The notes under the pieces are model-generated. The model had not been told where the DNA came from, searched no databases, and was given only the letters and a program-made list of their open reading frames with translations. Shown piece by piece: positions 12,871 through 27,264 of a DNA stretch of 64,000 nt (the first letter of the stretch is position 1; each line of letters begins with the position of its first letter). Location: assembly GCA_949825025.1 (NCBI GenBank), contig OX463780.1, forward strand, positions 29,912,118-29,976,117, read 5' to 3'. The position numbers were made by a program, and so were the translations under genes. This DNA is from Siphlonurus alternatus. Lineage: Eukaryota > Arthropoda > Insecta > Ephemeroptera > Siphlonuridae.

Positions 12871-14806
12871 ACACACACTATAACAAGTACTATAGAGTAT
12901 AATATAGAACTTACTGTATAACAAACCAAGTTGTTTCTTTCTCTTCTTGATTTACATAAGCTGTAAATCTTGTTTTTAAGACTTAATTCTGTTTAGTTGT
13001 TTAAAAACTTTTTGTATATATTTAAATTTAAATATACAAGAGTGTATATTATTATTATAATATATAAAAAAGACCTCGCACATTTTATGTTTTAGATAAC
13101 ATATTTGAAAAAGCTATTTTAGAGAGAGGTATATTATTTCTCTTTTTCTCTCGTGTCATATTAAAAATTCAAAGACACGTTGTCAAAATTATACCCTGTC
13201 ACACACACGCCTCTCCCTTGTCTCGCTCGAGGGATAATCACAGTTGACGCAAGCTCTATCAAACGCTCTCCCTGTCTCACATAGACTAAAAAAAAAAGGT
13301 GAGTTCCTATTAATATAAAGCCTAGTCAGTATTGATTTTATAAAATTGGCGTTTCTTCCTTCCCATTGTACTGCAGTCTAATGATAGAAGTTTAAAGAAT
13401 GTTACTTTTTTATATAAAAACACTTTTATAACATTTCCCTCTTTAAGTTGCTGCATTAAATTTATAGTAGATAGATAAAACTTTTATAGAAAATAGTAGT
13501 TGCTTTTTACAAATTACTCTTATCAAATTTACTATGTAGATTATGTAAATAAAATTATTAAGGTTTGAAGGTATAAATATAACATTTAAAATACCTCTGT
13601 ACGAAAAAAAAAAAAGTAAAATAATATACTATTTTTTAATGAATGGATGTTACAATTAGTTTGCGTAATGTTAATACAGTACAAAATAAATTTTTTGCAA
13701 ATAGTTATGTCAGAATAAACTGCAAATATGCAAATTAAGTAAACATTATTAGCTTAAGTAGACATGAAGTTGGGATGGTTCAACTTACGTGAAATTAAGC
13801 TCATGCAGTATACTGTCAAAAAAACGTATATATGACACAGGATATTGGCTCCACCTACCCTCTTATAATACCCACCCTAGAGAGACAAAAGAAAAAATAT
13901 AAATTTTCCTTTATAAAATTAAGAGGCATATGCTTCTGAATTTTATACCTATATATTTGTAGACAACACGAAAAATTTACCCCGTCTCTGCTATTTTTGA
14001 GAGTTTCCACACAGTGCATATGTATGCGTCTTGAACTTTTTTTTTTTTTTTTGGAATGGCAACAAGAAGTCATTTATTAACTCTTCATTTAATATTGTAA
14101 TTTTTTTCTTCCTTATTGGCTCTTTGAGATGCATGCCATTCCATGCATGCAGCAAATCAGGTGTAGAGAGGTAAATCGTACTTTCAAATATGTACAGTAC
14201 AAGCAATTAAAAGTCTCTAATCTATTTTAGAAGTTCCAAGTATTTATTAATAAAGAAATAATCATTAGTAATAATAATGCACGATTACCAAATGAAACAT
14301 TAGTTCCACTTTTGTCATTTTCTACATGCAATATTTTGACAAGTAACATCGACTTATAACACTGTATATTAAATTTGTTATAATTGTCATGCTATAAGTT
14401 TTATGTAAATGTTGGTGAAATCTCATTACAATTATTTTATCACACACGAACAAAATATATTATATATACTTGCCACATGAAAATGCACCATACATTAAAA
14501 TATACCTCTCATATTTTAGAAAATTTTGTATGACTCATTGTTGGGAAAGAACATGTCATATATATATATATAATAATTTAACATTCGTATGAGTATGCAG
14601 ATATATACTATATTATATTTTATAGCAGGATGTTATTAAGGAAAGGAAAATTTTCAAGTGAGTCATTTTTATACGTTAAAAAAATTACATTATTAAATTT
14701 ATACTTCACTTTTTTTTTGTCACAAAAGTTATCATTATACATTGATATAACAATGAGTTGCATTGTTGTTAAGTGTCATCCCTTCGTTGCACACACGTAC
14801 AGAAAA

Positions 14807-14808
<2 letters not shown>

Positions 14809-14872
<64 letters not shown>

Positions 14873-14880
14873 AGAGAGAG
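14809..14880. repeat. (GA)n microsatellite
   Basis: A GA dinucleotide run with interruptions (GATAGA near the left end, ATAAAGAG near the right). Confidence 0.93.
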
Positions 14881-14989
14881 GAGGAAACATATACAAGTCA
14901 AGCCTCGCTGATTTGATTCAATGCTATATTGTCATTCCAAATCCATTCTATATAACTATAGTACTTCTATATTACTTTTCCTTAGTCTG

Positions 14990-15837
14990 TACACTGCAAA
15001 AAATCGGTATTCAGACCCTCCATGCTTTTAACATTTACTGAACGTTAAAAGTATTTAGAAAAATAGCTAAATGTCTTTGCTATTTAATCACTGTTTTTAC
15101 CATTTAAAAACTAACGTTTTAAACATTAGATTTTTGTTAATAGAATTAGCATTCAGAAATTGCATGTTAATAGCATTTAGAAGTATTATATGCGGAATAG
15201 ATCGTAATATATTTTAGGGGTCGACCCTTAGAGGGTCATTATTCTTACTGAATCAATTAAAGCCAATGCTAAATCCATAATCCTCACAGTTTTTGACAAA
15301 TTTTGTTATAAATATTTGTATACTTTTAAACATGACCCTTGTTAGACCCCCAGGGTCGACCCTTAAAATGCGTAAATAAGAGCTCTAAAGTTAATTAAGG
15401 ACATTGCTAATGTCAATTTCGCAATTTTTCACGAAAAAAAAATTTAAGGGTCTTTTGACCCTTAAGGGTCAAAGGGTCGCAAATTTAAGGGTCACCATTA
15501 GAACCGCCATCAAATTTTACCTTAGGGTCGAAATTTGTATAACCTTGTATTGAAATGAACCCTTATCATTTCACCATAGCTCTTATTTATTTTATATACC
15601 TCAATAATACTCTTCCTACTAAGAAAGCATTAGCAGTGCAGTGGTAAGGGTATGATCGAAAGTGATTACCGAAGTTAAGCTGGCGAGTAGTTAGATTGGT
15701 GATCACTTTTTAGCTTTTTACAACAGGTATGAAGACCGTAAACAATAAAAGCATTGAGAAGCTAAACACTTTTGGTGATGCAAAAGTGATTGTGGAGATT
15801 CTCAATGCCTTTGGTATTTAGTTGTTTTTGCAGTGTA
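14990..15837. mobile_element. Non-autonomous TIR element with CACTGCAAAAA ends
   Basis: The left end TACACTGCAAAAA (14990-15002) is inverted at the right end as TTTTTGCAGTGTA (15825-15837). The enclosed 0.85 kb has no coding capacity. Inside it lie a cluster of GGGTC/GACCC units (15214-15535), a degenerate 5S-like segment (about 15630-15715) and, just inside the right end, a long imperfect hairpin (about 15753-15813) whose arms read GCATTGAGAA and TTCTCAATGC. TA on both outer ends is compatible with a TA duplication. The short TIR makes the element boundary inferential; a chance pair of ends is possible. Confidence 0.55.
15630..15715 (+). pseudogene. Degenerate 5S rRNA-derived segment
   Basis: GATTACCGAAGTTAAGC at 15664-15680 matches the 5S internal control region GATCACCGAAGTTAAGC of the genes at 37858 and 38280 at 16 of 17 positions. 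It is preceded by a TCG and followed by a gapped resemblance (GCGA, TTAG, TTGG, TGA) to the next part of 5S. The rest of 5S, including the closing stem, is absent, so it is not a functional rRNA gene. 5S-derived promoters are known in SINE3-type retroposons; whether this is such a relic is inference. Confidence 0.45.
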
Positions 15838-20417
<4,580 letters not shown>

Positions 20418-20489
20418 TATATAACGAAGACATTGATGTACAGCAACGAGCGGCAGCCACCATGCAAGAACGGAGAAGTTGTTAGGTAA
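20418..20489 (+). other. Candidate 5' non-coding exon with TATA box, short uORF and splice donor
   Basis: TATATAA (20418-20424) is followed by a GC-richer 50 bp containing a good start context, GCCACCATGC, with ATG at 20461-20463. The reading frame is only seven codons (MQERRSC) and its TAG abuts a consensus donor TTAG|GTAAGTTT. The arrangement suggests a 5' untranslated exon carrying an upstream ORF. There is no independent support; no matched acceptor was identified. Confidence 0.2.
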
Positions 20490-22982
20490 GTTTATAACAG
20501 CTGAAACCAAAGTGCTCAGCGCTACAAACAGGCTAATTACACCACTAGCTAGGGTCAATAAGTAGAGCCAGCAGCTAGCTCAGCATATAAATATAGGAAG
20601 ATGGAAGAGGTAGAAGGGTTGAACGTGGTTAAATGGAGAAGTAAACACGTAACAGAGGGGAGGGAGAGAAATGTGGAAAGCTTTGTAAGAGCTCTCCTTT
20701 AGGCAGTTTTAGCTGCTTCAAGGAAGTCAAATATATATTATATACTTTCTCTCGTTTTTGTGTATATGTATGTACACCACTAGACAAAAGTTTCTTCCCT
20801 ACCCTTGTGCCTGATTTACTATATATAGTAGTGAGGCTTATCAGTGTGGTTTGAGAATCTAGGGGAAGAATAGAGACATACGGTTCCATTAAACTTTCAA
20901 AGGAGTTTAGAAACGACAGATCTTCTCTTCTTCCTATATTATAAGAACATCGAAGCGTGCAAACAAGAGTTTTGGTGCCGTAACTTTTACCATGGTGTGT
21001 ACATTAAGTTTGATAAATTAGAGGGAAAGGGAAGGTAATTTTGTCTTGTCTATATATATGATTCTGAGATAATAACACCTAATTTTGTGTCTCGACATAG
21101 CGAATGAATGTTAGTTGAATTAAGGAAATTGTTATTATGAATAATATTGTGGGTAGAAAATTGTAATGTTTTTGTGTACTTCATATATATATATGTAAAG
21201 AAGATATTTATATAAAGTTTGTTTTTTAACTTTTAAATTGAATTTATTTTATGAATAGTCACAGAAAACTTTAACCTCAAAAAATTTGTTAAGGTTCAAC
21301 TTTTTATAAAGGTAAATTAAATTTTATATTTCTACATGATTGCAATTTTTTTACAAATTTATTAACATTGTTATTTTGAAAAAAAAAAAAACATTTAAAA
21401 ATTTAAATGAAACTTATGTTTCTTTCAGCAAATTATAAAGCCATTTTAATTGCTTCATTTTTTTATCCAACACCAATTACCTCTATATTTTCCTGTCCAT
21501 TATAATTAAATTTCTCGTTGGCGATTAAATTTATATTACAAATTTATTAATAATACTTTTTTTATCTTAAATATTAAGTTTTAAAATTTTACACTATACT
21601 ATATAATTTTGTTAGTCATTCAACTTGAATTGTTTGTTTAAGTCTTGTTCTCTAAGTATGGGACTTAACAAACACAAAAGTAGACATAACTATATAATAT
21701 ATAAGTTATAAGCCTTGAGACCCTGCGGTTTGTTTTAATACATGCAGGTGCTTTAGCTTAGTAGTATAAAAGCTTACTTATTAGACTTTGGTGGAGAAGT
21801 GGTGCAGTGTAGGAACTTTTATAGTAAGGGAGTTACTCAAGGGAGGTTTTCTGTTCCCTTTGGTTATAACTTTGTCAGCAATTACTGCGAGTACAAAGTA
21901 AGAGAGAAAAAAAAGTGAAGTTTTATTCTTTACAGTGAAAATCCTTGAGATGTTCGCGACAATACTAAAATCTTTCTCTCTCATGAGACGCATGTAGACG
22001 AAGAGTGCTAAATATTTCATTTTCTTCTCTGTTTTTCTCTCTCTAGTTTTATTTTTAGTATGTTTTGTTGTTAGCTTCAGGCCATCCGTGTATAATAAAA
22101 TGCCACACCAAGCTATGACATGTTGTCTCATATTTCCTTATCTTTTCTCATTTTCTTAGAAAATTTCTCAAATAAAAATTTATAAACTTTCATATTATAT
22201 TAATTGCATGGTATGCTGTTTTTTTTTTCTTGCAGAAGAGTTTGAATATTATGTTAATGTAATTATATTATTGCTAAATAAATAAAAATTAAGTAATGTA
22301 CTATTACAAGTTTTATTAATTTTTAGTATTATAATTATAATAGCATAAATAGCTTTGCAGAGGTCTTGTATTATTATTTAATTTAAATATTATAAGGCCA
22401 TAAATTGTACTCGAAATATTCTGCTTTTGGCATGCATAACTGCACATTATTTAAATGCTAAGACATTATAGTAAAAATATGCAAGAAGAAAATTTCATTT
22501 TGAAACAACATATTGTTATCATATTGATGCTTTTCACATAATCGTCCCAAAATACATTTTATTTTCTAAAGTGTCCCAAGCCGTTTTTATTGCAATGATC
22601 TGACTTCAACTTTTCTGTTCACATGAAAAAACATCCAACATCTTGTGACTTAGCAAATTCTAATCTCAATTTATTAATGATTTTTTTTTACTTAATTAAC
22701 TATACAAAAAAATAAAAAAACAGACTGTACAGTGATTTGCAAAGATTTTTGCCACACCCACTTCCAATGAATATTTAAGTATACAGGGGGCGTAACACTT
22801 GCATATTTAGCACAACTGCCAGCAATAATATCAAATTCTGCATGCTATGTATAATTTATCTAAGGAAGGCTCTCGTACCCGCCCCCTAACTTCAGAAGAT
22901 GTAGCGGCCTAGCACGTCTGCTCTTGAATGATAAAGGATGCTGTGAGAGGAGCCTGCCAGCGGAAGATCAGCAAGGATTCAG

Positions 22983-22983
<1 letters not shown>

Positions 22984-23026
<43 letters not shown>
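22984..23026. repeat. (CT)n microsatellite
   Basis: About 43 bp of uninterrupted CT dinucleotides. Confidence 0.95.
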
Positions 23027-23029
<3 letters not shown>

Positions 23030-23214
23030 CTCGGCCTATCTATTATGCACGCCCGCCTTGTAGTAGTAAGATGTGATAGACATATACAGTGTTGTATGCT
23101 AGCTCAAAGCTATAGTCCAGACAGACCCTGCATGTGCTATCCAATACTATACTATCTTGTTGTATGGTAAAGTTGAAGTAAGCAAAGAAACAGCTGCTAC
23201 CATACACCATCATC

Positions 23215-23215
<1 letters not shown>

Positions 23216-23291
<76 letters not shown>

Positions 23292-23304
23292 CTCTCTCTC
23301 TCTT
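23216..23304. repeat. (CT)n microsatellite
   Basis: About 89 bp of CT dinucleotides with a single TATA interruption near the right end. Confidence 0.95.
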
Positions 23305-24068
23305 TGTCTTCATGTTTTAAAAGGAGCTTACTTTTTAACATACATGACGTACAGTACAAAAAAGAAAATGTGAAATAAAAAACTGTACATAAAGATCTTA
23401 TAAATTTAAAGGGTACAGATTCGACATGCCTGCATGGGTGGAAAAAAAGTGCATCTGATTTTGACACTAACTTTAATACCAGGTGATTTTTTTTTTATTA
23501 AAACATCTGTGTATTACTTCTATTAAGCTTACAGCCGTGGTATAATACAGGAACCATTTGCCCACCATGTATAAAATAATCGTATGACCTGTATGTTATT
23601 ATATGAACCTCCGGGCTTAGTTATTAAATATTCCGATAGAAATAAACACAAATGGTAACCAATAAATTATAACTTCCACGTTTATTAATCTTAGTGTTTT
23701 AGAACCAGCATTTATATTATATATGAGAGCATGCATGTAATTTCTATAGCAATCTTGGATATATTACTTTTTGAATATTATAATATTACAGTATAAATTA
23801 TAATAACAAAAAAAAAACATTAATATAACCTTCAAAATCAACATAACAAGTATTATACATGCATTTTTTTTTTGTTATATGAAATAATAATAATAATAAT
23901 AAAAATTCCAATCTTGATTTTAATACATATGAGAGTATATAGCAACAATGGTCTAAGTTAGAGGGTGAATCTAGTATAGTAACAATACTATATGCCAGCC
24001 CCAAGCCTATTACATGTACCCTGTTATTAAAGCAACCCTACTCATCCCCTACACGCCCCTAATCCTCC

Positions 24069-24207
<139 letters not shown>

Positions 24208-25033
24208 TGAAATAACTACTCCGTGAGAGCAATAAGAATTCTTGATGAGCTAGCTTAAATACGTACGTGTTTTATTATTATGTGTGTACAAATTTACATG
24301 GTTTTATTATGGTTATGAGAAATTCTAATTTATATATTATATATTGAGTCACGTATATAATATTATGATGTATATAAAAAAAAGTAAGCCAGTGTTTATA
24401 TTATACTAAAAAAGCCTAAAGGCACAATTTGCAATAGAACGACTATATAGTGCATGTTTAGTTATTATTATTTTTTAACATTATCTCCTGTAGTATTTAG
24501 AATATTTTTATAATAGGTGAAATTATTTAAAAACACGACATGCTCAAATTGTTACTATTAATGTTAATAACATAGAGATATATTTAATGATATTTTGTAA
24601 ATCATTATTGCTTTTTATTTTACTAGAGTAGTTTTATGTATAATTAAAATATATCATATGCTCTTTCATGTTCGTATACTCCTAATATTTAACTCAATTT
24701 GTAATGAAAATGTAGTATGACTTTTGTAATGTTTTAATGCGTCTTATTAAATATTGTTTGTTGTATTTTGTATTATTCGTTAGTTTCTATTTTTTTTAAA
24801 TGATTTAATAAAATTTTAATTTAATTGTGTGTTTCATATTGTTTTCAATTAATGTTAATTAACTTGAAATGCATCCTCCTCATTGGTGGATTACGAGTCG
24901 AAAGACTTCCGAATATTGATGACGAAAAACTGAAAAAAAAAATGTAAAATCATTAACTCGAACAACTCCAACCTGTGATGTTACCTGCAGGAGCTAATTA
25001 GTAATTTTATTCAGGCAGTTCTATTTGACTTAC

Positions 25034-25236
25034 CTGTCCGTGTCTAGAGTACCACGTGTTTGATGCTGGGACGGCGCCCAAGGGAGGAGCGAGCTAGGAG
25101 GTGTATATCGCTTAATGCCAGCCTCGTCATATAGCATGCAGCTCGTTGCGTGACGGCATTTATGGAAATCCATTGCCCACACCTCGGCTTGGTTCCCAAG
25201 ATCTTTGCCAGCAGCAGTCCCGCAGGCAGCGCTCAT
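25034..25236 (-). CDS. Candidate first coding exon (67 codons), unrecognised protein
   Basis: On the minus strand an ATG at 25236-25234 is directly preceded by an in-frame TAA, so translation, if real, starts here. The frame runs 67 codons from MSAACGTAAGKDLGNQAEVW and ends at GACAG|GTAAGT, a consensus splice donor (intron from 25033) that splits a codon after two bases. Read through, the frame stops within the donor itself. Composition is near 50% GC in an AT-rich surround, as expected for a coding exon. The peptide has four cysteines, a second Met-Asp near residue 22 and a Ser/Pro/Trp-containing end. No domain is recognised. The base at -3 of the ATG is T, a weak initiation context. On this strand it would be the 5' end of a gene extending left; it cannot belong to the transcript ending at 47531 unless that stop is skipped. 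Confidence 0.45.
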
Positions 25237-25612
25237 TTACACGAGCATAGCCTCGCAGTCAGGAATGTTAATCATCAGTTTTGGAACGAAAATTTGAACC
25301 AATTATAATCATGTCTCCTGATGTATTACAAGTCGTTACAGTAAGTATAATATAATATATTAATTTGTTTGTAGCTTTCATGTTGGAAATAAGTTTGGCA
25401 TGTTTGGCATTATGATAAACATTAAATGTAACGATCAATTAATTGCATGACGTAACAGAAATATATTTTATAAAATTTTATTATGCTCCTGCTCTATATT
25501 CAATCATCAAATATCAAGTTCAATTTGAAAGCGATAAATTTAATAGTATTTGAAGATACGATAGATTCTCCATCATCGCGTAAGATTTTTATATTTTTTG
25601 AAGGGTTACTTT

Positions 25613-25801
25613 CAGGGACGGATCCAGCCCGCGGCTCTGGGGGGGGGGGGGGGGGGGGGCGGTGCCCTATCCCGCAATGTTAAATTTTGGAGTGGGAAGG
25701 GGGGCGATGAGTGGGGGGTGGTAACACCTTCAATGTATTTTGGGACCTTTTGGGAGGGGCGATCGCCCCCATTACCCCCCTCCCCCTTGGATCCGCGCCT
25801 G
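25613..25801. mobile_element. hAT-type MITE with 8-bp target-site duplication
   Basis: The left end CAGGGACGGATCCAG and the right end TTGGATCCGCGCCTG are inverted repeats. The element is flanked by exact 8-bp direct repeats GTTACTTT (25605-25612 and 25802-25809), the duplication length of hAT transposons. The interior is G-rich on the left and C-rich on the right, including a G-run of about 22, with no coding capacity. It is related to the copy at 42918-43095 through its ends. Short apparent poly-Gly or poly-Pro proteins here are composition artefacts. Confidence 0.88.
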
Positions 25802-25809
25802 GTTACTTT

Positions 25810-26532
25810 ATCAACATCTTTGGCCAAATATTCATTTTTTTTGTAAGCTGTTTAATTGGATAAACTAATAAAAATATTGTATCCCATTAAATAAAACGTA
25901 TAAATTTGACATTTTATATTAATTACATGATTAAATTTATAATACTAAAATTAGTTACAAATTCATGCACCCTCTTATATTGATACCAAGCGATTATTTA
26001 AGTACAGTAACTGTCATGCAGTAATACATTTGAGCAAGTTTATGTAGCATGCACATCTAGGTCAAACAGTTTAAGACAAATTTATTCCATTCATCTAAAC
26101 CATTGATCGTGTACTTGTATAATGAATATTTCCGTTAATCAATACCATTGCCAATGAATAGAATTGATACATTTTATATGTTAACACAGGAATAATTAAG
26201 ATTTATTCGTTTTGTATACAGTTTGCTGCATGCAAGATAATGAATGTATAAAACAAAAGCCAACTCTTGTTTATTTATAAAGCTTAAATTACTCTCTTCT
26301 CTGGAGCCTGAATGGTTAAACTGGCTTAATTTGTTACAATTTTACTGTTAATTGATTTAGAATATGTTCTTAATTGTTAGCAAACAAAAATATTTGGATT
26401 TAGGTTGTTTCAACCCATTTTCAGTTTCAGGGGAGAAAATAAAAAGGTGTACAGTACGTCAGCTTTATAATGAAATTCTCTGCGACGGTAAAAAAAAAAA
26501 TGTGATTTTTCTGCATATACAGTGACTTTTAT
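25810..26532. other. AT-rich non-coding stretch
   Basis: Nothing recognisable beyond AT-rich DNA between two MITEs. Confidence 0.6.
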
Positions 26533-26924
26533 TTAAGGTAGAGATAACACTAATCAGCTGTTCAACGTAGTCCCCTTTTTGACTTATAACATGTAAACCT
26601 TGGCAATTTCACAAAAATTCTGAAATTTTTTTGAGAGGCAGTTTTTTCTGCCTAAAATACCATAGAAAAAATTTCAAAACAATTAAACGAGCCGATTTTT
26701 TTTTAATTAATTTTTTTAATTTTCAGCATAGGGCTTTCCCAGAGAGAGAAAAAAAAACTGAAATTTAAAAAATCGGCTCGTTTAATTGTTTTTAAATTTT
26801 TTCTATGGCTTTTAGGCAAAATCTGACTCAATAAAATTGCAGAATTTTTATGAATTTGCTAAGGTTTACATGTTAATCAAAGGGGACTACGTCGAACAGC
26901 TGATTCGTGTTATCTCTACCTTAA
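26533..26924. mobile_element. MITE with about 170-bp inverted arms flanked by TTAA
   Basis: The left arm (26533 to about 26705) and right arm (about 26755-26924) are inverted copies. Landmarks read in the same order from each end are TTAAGGTAGAGATAACAC, CAGCTGTTC, ACGTAGTCCCC, CATGTAAACCTT, and AATTAAACGAGCCGATTTT near the loop. The loop holds about 50 bp including an AG-rich stretch. TTAA at both ends resembles the piggyBac/Kolobok target duplication, but TTAA could also belong to the repeat itself. There is no coding capacity. Because the arms are long, a transcript would fold into extended double-stranded RNA. Confidence 0.82.
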
Positions 26925-27063
26925 ACGACCTACAAAAGCAGTTTTTGGGTTTTGAATTGACATGACTGTATTTGGTTGCTGTACCCAACCTCCTCCTTCT
27001 CCTCCTCTTTTGTTCTCATCTCTCTGTGTAATCTGAGGATGCTAAGATGCTTGAGAGGCGCCG

Positions 27064-27262
27064 GTTGAGGACCCTCTAACACGACTCTGTAGTCTGTATC
27101 ACGCTCTCTGCATCTGCCAGCTTGCAGCATGCAGCAGCACGGCTCATACTGTGGGGAGGAGGCACGTATAATCACGGTACACTGGGGGTCTTGTGACGTC
27201 ACTTGAGTGTTAAGGACCCTCACTATAACCTCTATCACGTTTCATGCATCTGCCAGCTTGCA
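27064..27262. repeat. Direct duplication within a GC-rich island
   Basis: Two similar segments, 27064-27126 and 27209-27262, each begin with AGGACCCTC, continue with a TATCACG and end in an identical 17-mer GCATCTGCCAGCTTGCA. Between them lies a CRE palindrome (27194-27201). The island is GC-balanced within AT-rich DNA and may be regulatory. A 102-codon minus-strand frame spans it without splice or domain support. Confidence 0.65.
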
Positions 27263-27264
27263 AT

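Larger units (their letters stand above)
10606..14989. other. AT-rich non-coding stretch with microsatellites
   Basis: No supported gene. It contains a G-run (10990-11006), a CT tract (11911-11937), a GC-rich island (12600-12790) with a CRE palindrome TGACGTCA at 12665-12672, a CT tract at about 12823-12868, and a pyrimidine-rich patch at about 13190-13285. Apparent arginine/glutamate or serine/leucine repeat proteins across the CT/GA tracts are microsatellite artefacts. Confidence 0.55.

Noticed and set aside
21781..22131. 116-codon ATG-initiated minus-strand frame
   Set aside because: Lys/Thr/Ile-rich composition reflects base content; no supporting signals.
25598..25846. Poly-Gly and poly-Pro frames
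   Set aside because: They lie inside a hAT MITE with a long G-run.
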